A stretch of DNA of 64,000 nt from Runella sp. (GCA_023254175.1 JALQYJ010000023.1:18174-82173); one strand, 5' to 3'; shown: positions 43,079-53,052, counted from the first letter of the stretch. Made by a program: numbers and translations. Notes: a model not told the origin generated them from the letters alone.

Positions 43079-44848
43079 TTAGCGGCTTTTACGTTTGCTT
43101 AAATATCCTTCAAGGTCAGTCAATGATAGTGCATTAAAGGTCATATCTTTGGTCAAACCTCCCTTACGCCCCACAGCTACACCGTAGTGCATGTCATAGT
43201 AGCCATTTTTTTCGTGGGCATCGGGATTGATAGAAAGCATCACGCCCTTGTCCATACAGTACCGAATCCAGCGCCAATCCAAATCCAAACGCCACGGACT
43301 CGCATTGATTTCGATAACGACCCCATTTTGGGCACAGGCGTCAATAATTAATTTATAATCAATGGGATAACCTACCCGTGCCAACAGCAAACGGCCCGTT
43401 GGGTGTCCCAAAATGGTCGTATAAGGATTTTCGATGGCTCGAAGTAAGCGCATTGTAGCTTTTTCGAGGCTCATGTTGAGGTTGCTGTGAACCGACGCCA
43501 CCACAAAATCAAAAGTTTTCAAAACACTTTCGGGGTAGTCGAGCGAGCCATCGCCCAAAATATCGGATTCGATGCCTTTCAAGATTTTAAACGGCCGTGC
43601 AAACTCTTGGGCAAAGGTCTGATTGAGACGGTCTATTTCGGCGTGTTGTTGTTCTACACGTTCTTCGTTGAGTCCTTGTGCGTAGGTGGCTGTTTGGGAG
43701 TGGTCGGCAATACCAAGATACCCAAAACCAAGCTCTTGACAAAAACGCGCCATTTGTTCGAGGCTGTGTTTTCCGTCAGAATAGGTGCTGTGGTTGTGTA
43801 AAATTCCGCGTAGGTGCTGCCACTCCACCAAGTCTTCGTTGGTGTGGGTGCTGCACCAATCAAATTCTCCTAATCCTTCGCGCATTTCCGGAACGATGTA
43901 GGGAAGCCCAGCACTTTGGTAAATTTCTTCGGCAGACACAAACGCTTGGGCAGTGTTGGCCAACGATAATAGCGTATGTCCCGACGGGGTTTTGGCAAAA
44001 AGGTGAGCGGGGGCGCTGTCCGAAATAAAACGCTCGTTTTCAAAGCGTTCGGATTGAACAAATTGAATTTCAACGTTTACTTCTAATGTCTTTTTTACTT
44101 CCACTTCTTCGCCTTGGGGCGGAAGATCAGTGGCTTGGCTGCGGTCTTGGATTTTGCCACGCCAGACAAACGGCGACGATTCTTTAGGATTTTGTACCAA
44201 CCAACCCACCGAACCGATGATTCGAGCCGCAGCTACGGGTGAGTCGGTACCGATAATCAATTGAATCGTTTCCACAATTTCGCACTTACGAGCCACTTCT
44301 CCCGTAATGGCCACTTGGGCAAAATGAGGCTGCAATTCTTCCAAAATAAGGGTAGCAAGGGCTTCTCCTTTGTCCATACGAAGTTTCCCCGCCTGACTCC
44401 GTAAGAAGGCCATCGAGTCCAAAATCTTTTGTTGCGTACCTTCCCCAAAGCCTTTTAATTTGGCAATTTGGCCACTTTCGCAGGCCACTTGCAAGCCTTC
44501 AAGGGTTTCAATGCCCAAGTCACGCCAAATAGTACCAATTTTCTTGGGGCCAATGCCTTTTATTTTGAACATCTCCAAGACGCCGACGGGAGTTTGGGCC
44601 AACAATTCGTCGAGTTCGGCCAAGTGCCCCGTGGCAATAAGCTGCACAAGTTTCCCCGCCATATTTTTACTAACTCCCTGAATTTTTATCAGTTCATCGG
44701 CCGAAAGACTAGCAAGCTCGGCATCTTTGAAGCGGTCGAGGTTAAAAGCGGCAGAACCAAATGCCCGCGTTTTGAACACGTCGGCATTATGAAGCTCCAT
44801 TAATTTGACGGTAAGTTCAAGTACTTCAACAATTTCTTCGTTTGACAT
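43079..44848 (-). CDS. polX: PolX/PHP family protein with degenerate polymerase site
   Basis: A 589-residue protein with the PolX layout: N-terminal 8-kDa and helix-hairpin-helix region (IQGVSKNMAGKL near 56, IKGIGPKKIGTIW near 96, LKGFGEGTQQKIL near 131), a palm-like region, then a C-terminal PHP domain. In the palm the GSxRR...DxD motif reads GEVARKCEIVETIQLI, so the two catalytic aspartates are Thr194 and Gln196; the third position appears as Glu260 (VNVEIQFV). The PHP metal ligands are intact: His351, His353, Asp358, His383, Glu427, His454, His482, Asp543, His545. Expected to be a PHP nuclease or phosphoesterase rather than a DNA polymerase. Confidence 0.88.
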   Translation of the reverse strand: MSNEEIVEVLELTVKLMELHNADVFKTRAFGSAAFNLDRFKDAELASLSADELIKIQGVSKNMAGKLVQLIATGHLAELDELLAQTPVGVLEMFKIKGIGPKKIGTIWRDLGIETLEGLQVACESGQIAKLKGFGEGTQQKILDSMAFLRSQAGKLRMDKGEALATLILEELQPHFAQVAITGEVARKCEIVETIQLIIGTDSPVAAARIIGSVGWLVQNPKESSPFVWRGKIQDRSQATDLPPQGEEVEVKKTLEVNVEIQFVQSERFENERFISDSAPAHLFAKTPSGHTLLSLANTAQAFVSAEEIYQSAGLPYIVPEMREGLGEFDWCSTHTNEDLVEWQHLRGILHNHSTYSDGKHSLEQMARFCQELGFGYLGIADHSQTATYAQGLNEERVEQQHAEIDRLNQTFAQEFARPFKILKGIESDILGDGSLDYPESVLKTFDFVVASVHSNLNMSLEKATMRLLRAIENPYTTILGHPTGRLLLARVGYPIDYKLIIDACAQNGVVIEINASPWRLDLDWRWIRYCMDKGVMLSINPDAHEKNGYYDMHYGVAVGRKGGLTKDMTFNALSLTDLEGYLSKRKSR

Positions 44849-44942
44849 GGCAGGGGTTGTTCTTTGATTTGTTATCCGTGTAATTGTTATCTATTGACCG
44901 TTAAATTGTTAAAAATAGTAAGGGTGCTGTTGGCTGTTTGCG

Positions 44943-44968
44943 AACTACTGACTGCTAACTACTGACTG
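44943..44968. repeat. Short tandem direct repeat overlapping the miaA 3' end
   Basis: AACTACTGACTG occurs twice (44943-44954 and 44957-44968), two bases apart. The copies encode the last residues of MiaA (SVVSSQ) and its stop codon. This wording is a familiar dispersed repeat type in the group. Confidence 0.7.
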
Positions 44969-45862
44969 TTGTTCACTAATATACGACAAAATGCCTTCAA
45001 AATCGGAGGCGTGAAACCACCGAAAATCGCCTTGGTGCTTAAACCATGTTACTTGGCGTTTGGCGTAGCGTCGGGTATTGCGTTTGAGTAATCTTACCAT
45101 TTCGGCGTAATCATAGGCTCCGTCAAAATAATCGTAAATCTCTTTGTACCCAACGGTTTGGAGGGCATTGTGCTCACGAAAAGCCATAACCGAACGCGCC
45201 TCTTCGACCAACCCAGCGGCGAGCATTTGGTCCATGCGGGCGTCGATGCGGTGGTATAATTCGTCGCGGTCGCGTTCTAAGGCAATTTGGATGATTCGGA
45301 AAGGGCGCTGAGCTAACTGTTTTTCCCGAAACGACGAGTATGGCTTTCCCGTGAGCAAACACACTTCCAGCGCACGAACCACCCGTTGCGTATTTTGGAG
45401 GTCGTTAGTAGCGCAGTAAACGGGGTCAAGTTGTCGGAGTTCCGCTTGCAAAATGGCCAAGCCTTCGGTTTCGAGGCGGGTCATGAGTTGGGTGCGCAAT
45501 TCGGGTGGGGTTTCTGGCAAGTTATCCAGTCCTTCACACACTGCTTTGATGTACAACCCCGACCCACCCGTGAGAAGCACGACTTCTTTGCCCCGAAATA
45601 ATTGTTCTAACAGCGCCAATGCATCGCGTTCAAACGAACCTGCGCTGTACAAGCTTTCAATGGAGTGAGAATCAATAAAATGGTGCGGAACACCCTTCAA
45701 TTCTTCCAGTGAGGGTTTGGCCGTACCAATGGAAAGTTCACGGTAAAATTGTCGTGAATCGGCTGAAATGACTTCCGTTCCGAGCGTTTGGGCAAGTCGA
45801 ACGCATAAGTTAGTCTTTCCCACTGCCGTGGGGCCAGCAATGACGATAAGAAGTTGTTGCAA
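44945..45862 (-). CDS. miaA: tRNA dimethylallyltransferase
   Basis: A 305-residue enzyme that adds a dimethylallyl group to A37 of tRNAs reading UNN codons. The P-loop GPTAVGKTNL is at residues 10-19; ISADSRQFYRELSIGTAKP and VPHHFIDSHS are substrate motifs, and LTGGSGLYIKAV and the C-terminal RRYAKRQVTWFKHQ are conserved. Length is normal. The final residues are encoded by an intergenic-type direct repeat, so the natural stop has probably been replaced. Next to a broken lipoprotein gene upstream. Confidence 0.96.
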   Translation of the reverse strand: MQQLLIVIAGPTAVGKTNLCVRLAQTLGTEVISADSRQFYRELSIGTAKPSLEELKGVPHHFIDSHSIESLYSAGSFERDALALLEQLFRGKEVVLLTGGSGLYIKAVCEGLDNLPETPPELRTQLMTRLETEGLAILQAELRQLDPVYCATNDLQNTQRVVRALEVCLLTGKPYSSFREKQLAQRPFRIIQIALERDRDELYHRIDARMDQMLAAGLVEEARSVMAFREHNALQTVGYKEIYDYFDGAYDYAEMVRLLKRNTRRYAKRQVTWFKHQGDFRWFHASDFEGILSYISEQQSVVSSQ

Positions 45863-45868
45863 GAATAT

Positions 45869-46210
45869 TAATTGGGCTTAAAGGTCATTTCTAAAATTTC
45901 TCCAAACACGTTTATGTACAAAACTTGGAGGGTATTTTCTGTGAGCTTGACGAGGGTATATTTTGTCGTTTTCAAAGCCCATGTTATTGTCGCAAACTCA
46001 AAGAATGCTTTGTCCTAAAACATCACTACCGTTGATTTTTGAAGCAGTTAACACCCACGCTTTTAACCTTTTGCCTACCAAAAGCTCCGTTTTAGAAAGA
46101 CTGGTGTTGGGGGTTGGGTCGCAGCCTCCTGTCTTGGTAATATTACACTGACTGAGTCCCAACAAGGTCATTACGAAAAATATCCACAAACGTACCAATT
46201 TCATAGCCAT
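45869..46210 (-). pseudogene. Lipocalin-like lipoprotein, frameshifted
   Basis: The start at 46210 gives a lipoprotein signal (VMTLLGLSQC) then TSLSKTELLVGKRLKAW and INGSDVL, like small Bacteroidota lipocalin-type lipoproteins. A one-base shift after SDVL leads to an early stop at 45998. In the next frame the end of such a domain continues: DKAFFEFATITWAL, then KYTLVKLTENTLQVLYINV and GEILEMTFKPN to a stop at 45869. Even joined, about 115 residues, it seems to lack part of the domain middle. Probably dead, unless the base is a sequencing error. Confidence 0.6.
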
Positions 46211-46337
46211 GAAAGTTTAGAATGTTCAAAGTTAATATTTTTATTTTGGGGAATGATAAGACGTAGGTCGGTTTGTAGGAAAAATCATGGAAAGAAGATA
46301 AAACTCGAAATTGATGGCCAATAAGGCTGAAACTGCT

Positions 46338-47357
46338 CTAGTGTAAGATAGTAAACACAAGTTCTTGCATAATGGCTTGTTCGTCTTTGGAACCTGACTC
46401 AATCCCCTTAGAAGCATTGTCGGCTTGACGCAAGGCTTTGATAGCCTTGGCTACATGCCCCAACGAATACTGCCGCGCGGCTGAGAGATAATCTTTGACA
46501 AAAAAAGGACTAACTCCTAACACCGAAGCGAGATTGACTTCTGACTTATCTTGCGTCCCATGAACGACAAGCACTTTGCTAAAAAAATTGTACAAAATAA
46601 TAAGTACCTGAGGCAAAGGATTTTCTTTGGTATTGGCAGCGAGGTAGTTTGCTATTTTGTTGGACTTAATCACGTCGCGTTGAATCAACGCCTTTTGCAA
46701 TTCAAACACGTTGTATTCTTTGCTAATACCCACGTATTTTTCCACCACGGCTGCGGTTATTTCTTCACTAGCGGTGAGATTGAGCAACATTTTGTCGATT
46801 TCGCTGGTGATGCGTTTAAGGTCGTTACCGATGTTTTCAACCAACATTTGAATCGCTTTGATGCTGATTTTTGCCCCCAAACTGCGCACATGCTCGCCTA
46901 CCCAATCGGGGAGTTTATTGTCGTACATTTTTTTACACTGTACTAAAACACCGTGTTTTTCAAAGGTTTTTGGCAAGGTTTTTCGCATGTCAAAATTGCC
47001 CTGAAAACACAATACCAGCACCGTAGAAGACAGCGGACGAGTGGCGTAATCGTCCAAGAGAGCCGATTTATCTTTGGTATCGAAGCCATTAGACTGTTGA
47101 GCTTCTTTCACCAAAACCAGTTGCCGCTCCGACATAAACGGAAAGCGACGCGCGTAGTTGAGAATCGTGCCCACGTCGGCGTCCTTGCCAAAAAGAACAA
47201 ATTGATTAAACCCCTTTTCAGATTCGGGAACAACTGCTTTTTCGAGGGCATCGGCTAGTAAGTCAATGTAATAAGGTTCGTCGCCGTGAATAAAATACAG
47301 CGGTTGAATTTTCTTTTGGCGTATTTCTTTAAGCGCTTGTTCGGGAGAAAGAACCAT
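46338..47357 (-). CDS. holA: DNA polymerase III subunit delta
   Basis: A 339-residue clamp-loader subunit. The N-terminus shows PLYFIHGDEPYYIDLLADAL, and conserved YARRFPFMSERQLVLVKEAQ and LVENIGNDLKRITSEIDKM follow, typical of HolA. It opens the beta clamp together with the other clamp-loader subunits. Length is normal. The D-2-hydroxyacid dehydrogenase gene lies 29 bp upstream on the same strand. Confidence 0.93.
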   Translation of the reverse strand: MVLSPEQALKEIRQKKIQPLYFIHGDEPYYIDLLADALEKAVVPESEKGFNQFVLFGKDADVGTILNYARRFPFMSERQLVLVKEAQQSNGFDTKDKSALLDDYATRPLSSTVLVLCFQGNFDMRKTLPKTFEKHGVLVQCKKMYDNKLPDWVGEHVRSLGAKISIKAIQMLVENIGNDLKRITSEIDKMLLNLTASEEITAAVVEKYVGISKEYNVFELQKALIQRDVIKSNKIANYLAANTKENPLPQVLIILYNFFSKVLVVHGTQDKSEVNLASVLGVSPFFVKDYLSAARQYSLGHVAKAIKALRQADNASKGIESGSKDEQAIMQELVFTILH

Positions 47358-47386
47358 GTTTTGTAATTGTTATAACTCGCTATTCT

Positions 47387-48322
47387 CTAATATCCTTTTG
47401 ATAAATTTATTTGATTCTGTGGAGATTGCCCTTCGATAAAGCGTCGGAAATTATCGGCAAAAATAACAACTTTTCCCTCCTGTTCATGGGATTGTCCGCC
47501 GCCTGTGTGTTGGGTCAAAATCACGTTTGACATTTCCCAAAATGGATGGGTTGGTGGCAAAGGCTCCACTTGAGTTACATCGAGTACCGCCCCCGCGAGG
47601 CGTTGATCTTGCAAGGCTTTTATCAATGCAGGTTCATCCACAGTGGAGCCCCGTCCAATGTTAGCAAACACAGCATGGGGAGGTAAAGCTTTAATCATAT
47701 CAGATGTAAAGAAGCCTTTGGCTGACCCCGGTAAGCAATTGATAACTAGGTCTGTTTGGGGAAGAATCGCAAAGAGGGCTTCAGGAGAGTGAATGGTGGC
47801 CTCGGGATGTGTACGTGCCACCATTTGAAGGCTGCAATTAAATCCCGAGAGCATTTTTTTGACGGCTTGGCCAATGCTCCCTGCGCCCAAAATCACTACT
47901 CTTTTTCCCGTAAGTAAGCCCAAACGATACCGAATGGGCGAGCCAACCCAGCGTTTTTCGGCTTTTAACAGGGTAAGTTCTTCCAAACCTCGATAAAAAG
48001 CGAGGATACCAGCAACGATAGTTTCGGCACAAGGGACAGAGAAATAATCGGCAAGGTTACAAATCGTCACATCGGGTAGTTGCAGATGTTTGTACCCGTC
48101 AAACCCCGCTGATTCGAGTTGCCAAAATTTTAATTGAGCAGGCACTTCCGTAAACCACGCCACAGGTGGATTTCCTAAAATTACATTGGCATTACGAAAA
48201 GCATCAAGTTGTCTATCATCAGGTAGTTCTACTCTGAACACTAACTGATGCCCCTCGGGAAATTCCTGGCGTAAGGTATGGCGTAGCGCTTCGTTGAGGG
48301 GCGTATTTACAAAAATTTGCAT
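47387..48322 (-). CDS. D-2-hydroxyacid dehydrogenase family protein
   Basis: A 311-residue NAD(P)-dependent dehydrogenase. The Rossmann motif is VVILGAGSIGQAVKKML; catalytic residues are Arg in ANIGRGSTVDE, Glu in VTQVEPLPPTHPFW and His in LTQHTGGGQ. The closest kinds are GhrA-like glyoxylate/hydroxypyruvate reductases and phosphoglycerate-dehydrogenase relatives. Substrate not determined. The usual TPH around the catalytic histidine is TQH here, seen in some subfamilies. Confidence 0.9.
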   Translation of the reverse strand: MQIFVNTPLNEALRHTLRQEFPEGHQLVFRVELPDDRQLDAFRNANVILGNPPVAWFTEVPAQLKFWQLESAGFDGYKHLQLPDVTICNLADYFSVPCAETIVAGILAFYRGLEELTLLKAEKRWVGSPIRYRLGLLTGKRVVILGAGSIGQAVKKMLSGFNCSLQMVARTHPEATIHSPEALFAILPQTDLVINCLPGSAKGFFTSDMIKALPPHAVFANIGRGSTVDEPALIKALQDQRLAGAVLDVTQVEPLPPTHPFWEMSNVILTQHTGGGQSHEQEGKVVIFADNFRRFIEGQSPQNQINLSKGY

Positions 48323-48396
48323 TAGATTTGCGAGCTAAATATCCTCTTTCTATACAACCTAATGGTTGCTTGCCCCCAAATTAACTCATTAATGCT

Positions 48397-48522
48397 ATGC
48401 TAAATAAATGGTTGGATAAATTAAATCGTCACGACTATCCGTTTATCGACTTGTTTTACTACCTCATCGTGATAGTAGTATTCTTCCTGTTGGTCATTAT
48501 TTCAAATCTTTTTTTTGATTAA
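48397..48522 (+). CDS. Possible 41-residue membrane peptide
   Basis: ATG at 48397 opens a frame of 41 residues: a polar start (MLNKWLDKLNRHDYPF) followed by a 25-residue hydrophobic helix rich in I, V, L and F, and a stop at 48522. The charge-then-helix pattern is protein-like and lies in an otherwise empty gap. No homologue family recognised; could be chance. Confidence 0.4.
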   Translation: MLNKWLDKLNRHDYPFIDLFYYLIVIVVFFLLVIISNLFFD

Positions 48523-48547
48523 TCAGGGAATGAGGGTGTCTCAAAAC

Positions 48548-48637
48548 TCAAATTTCAATATCATTCATAGCACTATTGTTTTCAATGGGCGTCTTATGAA
48601 AGCACCTAAAATTCTCAATATCGATACTCCTTATCAT
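48548..48637 (-). pseudogene. N-terminal fragment of a RecF/OLD-like AAA ATPase
   Basis: The 29-residue frame starts MIRSIDIENFRCFHKT, the hallmark opening of AAA ATPases of the RecF/OLD/AAA_15 type (often in defence or abortive-infection loci), then runs out after MNDIEI without a Walker A motif. It lies just past the metX stop on the same strand. Probably a truncated leftover. Confidence 0.5.
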
Positions 48638-48677
48638 TACCTTGTATTTTAAATACAAATTATGCCAGCTCTTTTGT

Positions 48678-49706
48678 CTAAGCGATAACCCTTTTCTTTT
48701 CCCAAGACGTAAGAATCTGGCGGAGCTGTTTATACTCAATCAGAAAGCCATCGTGACCGTACAAAGAGTCAATTTCTTGATATTCAGCTTCTGGGATGTG
48801 TTTGGTTAAAAATTTTTGCTCCGACGGCGGAAATAAAATATCCGAACTAATTCCTACTACCAACGTACGAGCTTTTACTTGAGCAAGTGCATGAATAATA
48901 CTCGGTCGATTACGGCCTACATTGTGCAAATCCATCATTCGCGAAAGAGTCCAGTACGAAAACGCATTGAACCGATTAGCAAGTTTATCTCCTTGGTACT
49001 GCTGGTAAGTAGCCGCGCGGAAGTTTTCGGTTTGTTCGTTACTATCGCGAGCTTGGGTAAAATCGTAGGTGTCGTAGTTTCGGTAAGAGAGAAGCGCTAT
49101 CGAGCGGGCTACTTTCATGCCTTCGATGCCTGCATCGGAGCGCGCTTCACTCCATGTAGGGTCGGCTTTAATGGCCATCCGCTGCGATTCATTAAACGCA
49201 ATTCCCCAAGGGGAATGAACAGCATTGGTAGCCACTAATACAAGATTTTCAATGAGTTCGGGTTGAATAATGGCCCATTCGACCGCTTGTTGTCCGCCCA
49301 ATGACCCGCCTACAAGTGTATGTATATGCGTAATGCCTAACTCTTCCCGTAGCAGTTCGAACGCATAAATATTATCACGTATTGAAACGTCTGGAAAAGT
49401 TCTGTAATATGCCTCGCCTGTTTGGGGGTTGGTACTCAGTGCGTTGGTAGAGCCATAGTGAGAGCCTAACACGTTAGCACAAACAATAAACCAATCTTTA
49501 GGGTCGTAATGCAGGCCATTTCCAACCAAGCCATCCCACCAGTCGGTAGGGTCAGCGTTTCCTGTAAGTGCATGACAAATCCAAAGAACGTTACTACGCT
49601 CGGCATTTAAGGTGCCATGAATCGTATAAGCCAGTTGGAACCCAGCAAGTTCGCCGCCGAGTTCCAATGGAAAAGTGTAAGGGTATTTAAATGTATGTAC
49701 TGTCAA
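48678..49706 (-). CDS. metX: Homoserine O-acetyltransferase
   Basis: A 342-residue alpha/beta hydrolase-fold acyltransferase. The nucleophile elbow is VGGSLGGQQAVEW, the oxyanion region CHALTGNADPTDWWDG, and the acid and histidine of the triad are in VGISSDILFPPSEQ and LYGHDGFLIE. It acetylates (or succinylates) homoserine for methionine synthesis. It follows metY by 31 bp, in one operon controlled by the SAM riboswitch upstream. Confidence 0.94.
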   Translation of the reverse strand: MTVHTFKYPYTFPLELGGELAGFQLAYTIHGTLNAERSNVLWICHALTGNADPTDWWDGLVGNGLHYDPKDWFIVCANVLGSHYGSTNALSTNPQTGEAYYRTFPDVSIRDNIYAFELLREELGITHIHTLVGGSLGGQQAVEWAIIQPELIENLVLVATNAVHSPWGIAFNESQRMAIKADPTWSEARSDAGIEGMKVARSIALLSYRNYDTYDFTQARDSNEQTENFRAATYQQYQGDKLANRFNAFSYWTLSRMMDLHNVGRNRPSIIHALAQVKARTLVVGISSDILFPPSEQKFLTKHIPEAEYQEIDSLYGHDGFLIEYKQLRQILTSWEKKRVIA

Positions 49707-49737
49707 GGTAATTAAGTGCTTTACTTCAAATCAGTGA

Positions 49738-51051
<1,314 letters not shown>

Positions 51052-51192
51052 TTAATGGTTATTGGTTGGGATTTGAAAAAACAAAAATATATTCTAGTGA
51101 TGGCCTATAAAAGCCCACTTGTGGAGAGCCGAACGCAGTAATACGCGCTAAGGGCGTACGCAATTTTTCTAAGAATCTTAACATGAATGTTT

Positions 51193-51306
51193 CGATTTAT
51201 ATGCCCTGATCGCTCAGGTAGGAATTAGCACCTTATTTCTAGTATTTTAAAACAGGTTGCCAGAGGTTCGTAGAGCCTATTCTCTCCCCTCATCTTTATA
51301 AATCAA
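51193..51306 (-). ncRNA. SAM-I riboswitch upstream of metY
   Basis: Read on the minus strand, the leader has the SAM-I core: GGGGAGAGAATAGGCTCTAC, then GAACCTCTGGCAACC, an A/T-rich spacer, and GGTGCTAATTCCTACCTGA. The ends GATTTATAAAGATG and CATATAAATC close the P1 stem. GAGAGA/CTCT replaces the usual GAGGGA/CCCU by paired changes. The aptamer lies 153 nt before the metY start; I saw no clear terminator hairpin with a U tract in that gap, so it may act on translation or through a less obvious platform. SAM would repress the operon. Confidence 0.9.
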
Positions 51307-51447
51307 TCGCTGTGCGAATGAGAAGCAACTGACTTGATGAGGCAATATTACGGCAGAAGTACCGAAATCCAAAATAATTTACCCAAAAAACTCTGTACAA
51401 GCACCCAATACCTATAAATTTGTAACCAGATACTATAATACCCTATT

Positions 51448-51768
51448 ATGATTTATCGCTTCAAAAAAGAAAACGCAGCTAGAAAGCCCGGTACTATTTC
51501 GGTGGGTGATGCCATTGGAAAAATGCTTGAAATGTACCGCTTAAATGCCAAATTTGATGAAACTTCGGTGAAAGTTCATTGGGAGAAGCTAGTGGGTTCC
51601 AAAATTGCAGCGCGTACAAGTGCGATTTACGTCAAAGAAAAAGTTTTGTTTTTGCAGCTTACTTCAGCGCCATTAGCGCAGGAATTAGTAATTGCGAAGA
51701 GAAAACTCATTGAATCACTCAATCGTGAGTTTGGCTACGAAATCATAACGGATATTGTGTTTATTTAA
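51448..51768 (+). CDS. DUF721 (DciA-like) family protein
   Basis: A 106-residue small protein with the DUF721 pattern: SVGDAIGKMLEMYRLNAKFD, then VHWEKLVGSKIAARTSAIYV, VLFLQLTSAPLAQEL and a C-terminal FGYEIITDIVFI. DUF721 includes DciA, the replicative-helicase loader that replaced DnaC in many bacteria. Whether this short form loads helicase is inferred. The rhodanese gene starts 3 bp after its stop codon. Confidence 0.85.
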   Translation: MIYRFKKENAARKPGTISVGDAIGKMLEMYRLNAKFDETSVKVHWEKLVGSKIAARTSAIYVKEKVLFLQLTSAPLAQELVIAKRKLIESLNREFGYEIITDIVFI

Positions 51769-51771
51769 CCA

Positions 51772-52077
51772 ATGAGTACCTACACTGACCTTTCTTTGCA
51801 AGAAGTCGAGCAATTAGCCACCAATGTCGATACAATTTTAGTGGATGTACGTGAGCCTTGGGAGTTTGAAGAATTCAATATTGGCGGCATTAATATTCCT
51901 TTGGCAGAGATTCGCGAGCATCATGCTGAACTTCTTCCTTTTAATACCATTGTGGTCGTCTGCACCAACGGTACACGTTCTAAAGTAGCGGCCAAAGACT
52001 ACTGTCGAAGTGATACTTTTCAGGCAAAAAGCATCTATCACCTTCGCGGTGGGATTCTTGAGGTGGAGGATTCATGA
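51772..52077 (+). CDS. Rhodanese-like domain protein
   Basis: A 101-residue single-domain rhodanese. VDVREPWEFEEFNIGGINIP is the standard N-terminal block and the active loop is CTNGTRS with Cys64 as sulfur-accepting residue. It can carry persulfide sulfur; the acceptor is unknown. It lies 3 bp downstream of the DUF721 gene and is likely co-transcribed with it. Confidence 0.92.
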   Translation: MSTYTDLSLQEVEQLATNVDTILVDVREPWEFEEFNIGGINIPLAEIREHHAELLPFNTIVVVCTNGTRSKVAAKDYCRSDTFQAKSIYHLRGGILEVEDS

Positions 52078-52090
52078 TTGAACCCTATAA

Positions 52091-52148
52091 AGACATATAA
52101 GGTCATATAAGATACATCAATAACAACCCTATAATCTCTTATATGTCT
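52091..52148. repeat. Intergenic 11-bp inverted repeat
   Basis: AGACATATAAG (52091-52101) pairs exactly with CTTATATGTCT (52138-52148) with a 36-nt spacer containing further catataag wording. It sits between the convergent rhodanese and dapF genes. Confidence 0.6.
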
Positions 52149-52170
52149 CAAATGGCTCAAGATTATCTAA

Positions 52171-52971
52171 CTATTTAACCTCAAATACTCCCTCAAATAC
52201 CCTCACTGCGGGGCCAATCAAATAGATGTTATCAAAAGACCCATCTTCATGCGCGACAAAAGATACCCGAAGTGACCCTCCTTTAGTTTTTACGCTGATA
52301 GGCTCGTTCATTCCTAAATGTTGGTAGGCCATTAAAGCACAAGCGGTTACACCTGTTCCGCATGAATAAGTTTCATCTTCTACACCGCGCTCGTAAGTGC
52401 GGACATAAATGGATTGCTCGCCCAATACCTCGGTAAAATTGACATTAGTCCCACCCTTCGGGCCATACACTTCACCATAACGAATAGCTTTACCATCGGC
52501 AACGACATCTGTGTTTTCGACATTGGGTACAAAACGTACAAAATGTGGAGAACCTGTATTTAGAAAATAGTCAGAGCCGTCTTTTTCGCATCCAGCCACG
52601 TTGGTCATATTTAGAAAAATCTCTTCTTCACAAGCTACAGCCTTATGCTCTCCATCCACAGCAATGAAAGTCGTATTCTCTTCAAAAAGACCCAAGTCTT
52701 GGGCAAAACGTACGGTACAACGCCCGCCATTGCCGCACATACTGCCCTCGCAGCCATCGGCATTGAAATAAACCATTCGAAAATCATAGCCTTCGGCATT
52801 GCGTAGAAGAATGAGCCCGTCAGCACCGATGCCAAAGCGGCGATGGCACAAAAACTCAATGAGGGGTTGGCTCACTGGGAAGGTTTCAGAACGGTCGTCA
52901 ATCATAATGAAGTCGTTGCCCGTCCCTTGGTATTTAACAAAACGAATCGAAAATGGCGAAGTAATCATCAT
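52171..52971 (-). CDS. dapF: Diaminopimelate epimerase
   Basis: A 266-residue epimerase that converts LL- to meso-diaminopimelate for lysine and peptidoglycan synthesis. The two catalytic cysteines are in SMCGNGGRC (Cys79) and SCGTGVTAC (about residue 214). YQGTGNDFIMID at the N-terminus is diagnostic. An alternative start one codon later (52968) is equally good. It follows rplS by 82 bp with a terminator between them. Confidence 0.95.
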   Translation of the reverse strand: MMITSPFSIRFVKYQGTGNDFIMIDDRSETFPVSQPLIEFLCHRRFGIGADGLILLRNAEGYDFRMVYFNADGCEGSMCGNGGRCTVRFAQDLGLFEENTTFIAVDGEHKAVACEEEIFLNMTNVAGCEKDGSDYFLNTGSPHFVRFVPNVENTDVVADGKAIRYGEVYGPKGGTNVNFTEVLGEQSIYVRTYERGVEDETYSCGTGVTACALMAYQHLGMNEPISVKTKGGSLRVSFVAHEDGSFDNIYLIGPAVRVFEGVFEVK

Positions 52972-52998
52972 AATGAAAATAATTGAAGAAAAAGTATA

Positions 52999-53027
52999 AA
53001 AAAAGCTGCCTTAAGAGACAGCTTTTT
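52999..53027 (-). terminator. Terminator downstream of rplS
   Basis: AAAAAGCTG and CAGCTTTTT pair around CCTTAAGAGA-type loop sequence, with A/T tracts on both sides, just past the rplS stop codon. Confidence 0.75.
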
Positions 53028-53052
53028 ATCAAGACTCGGTAATAAGAAAGAA

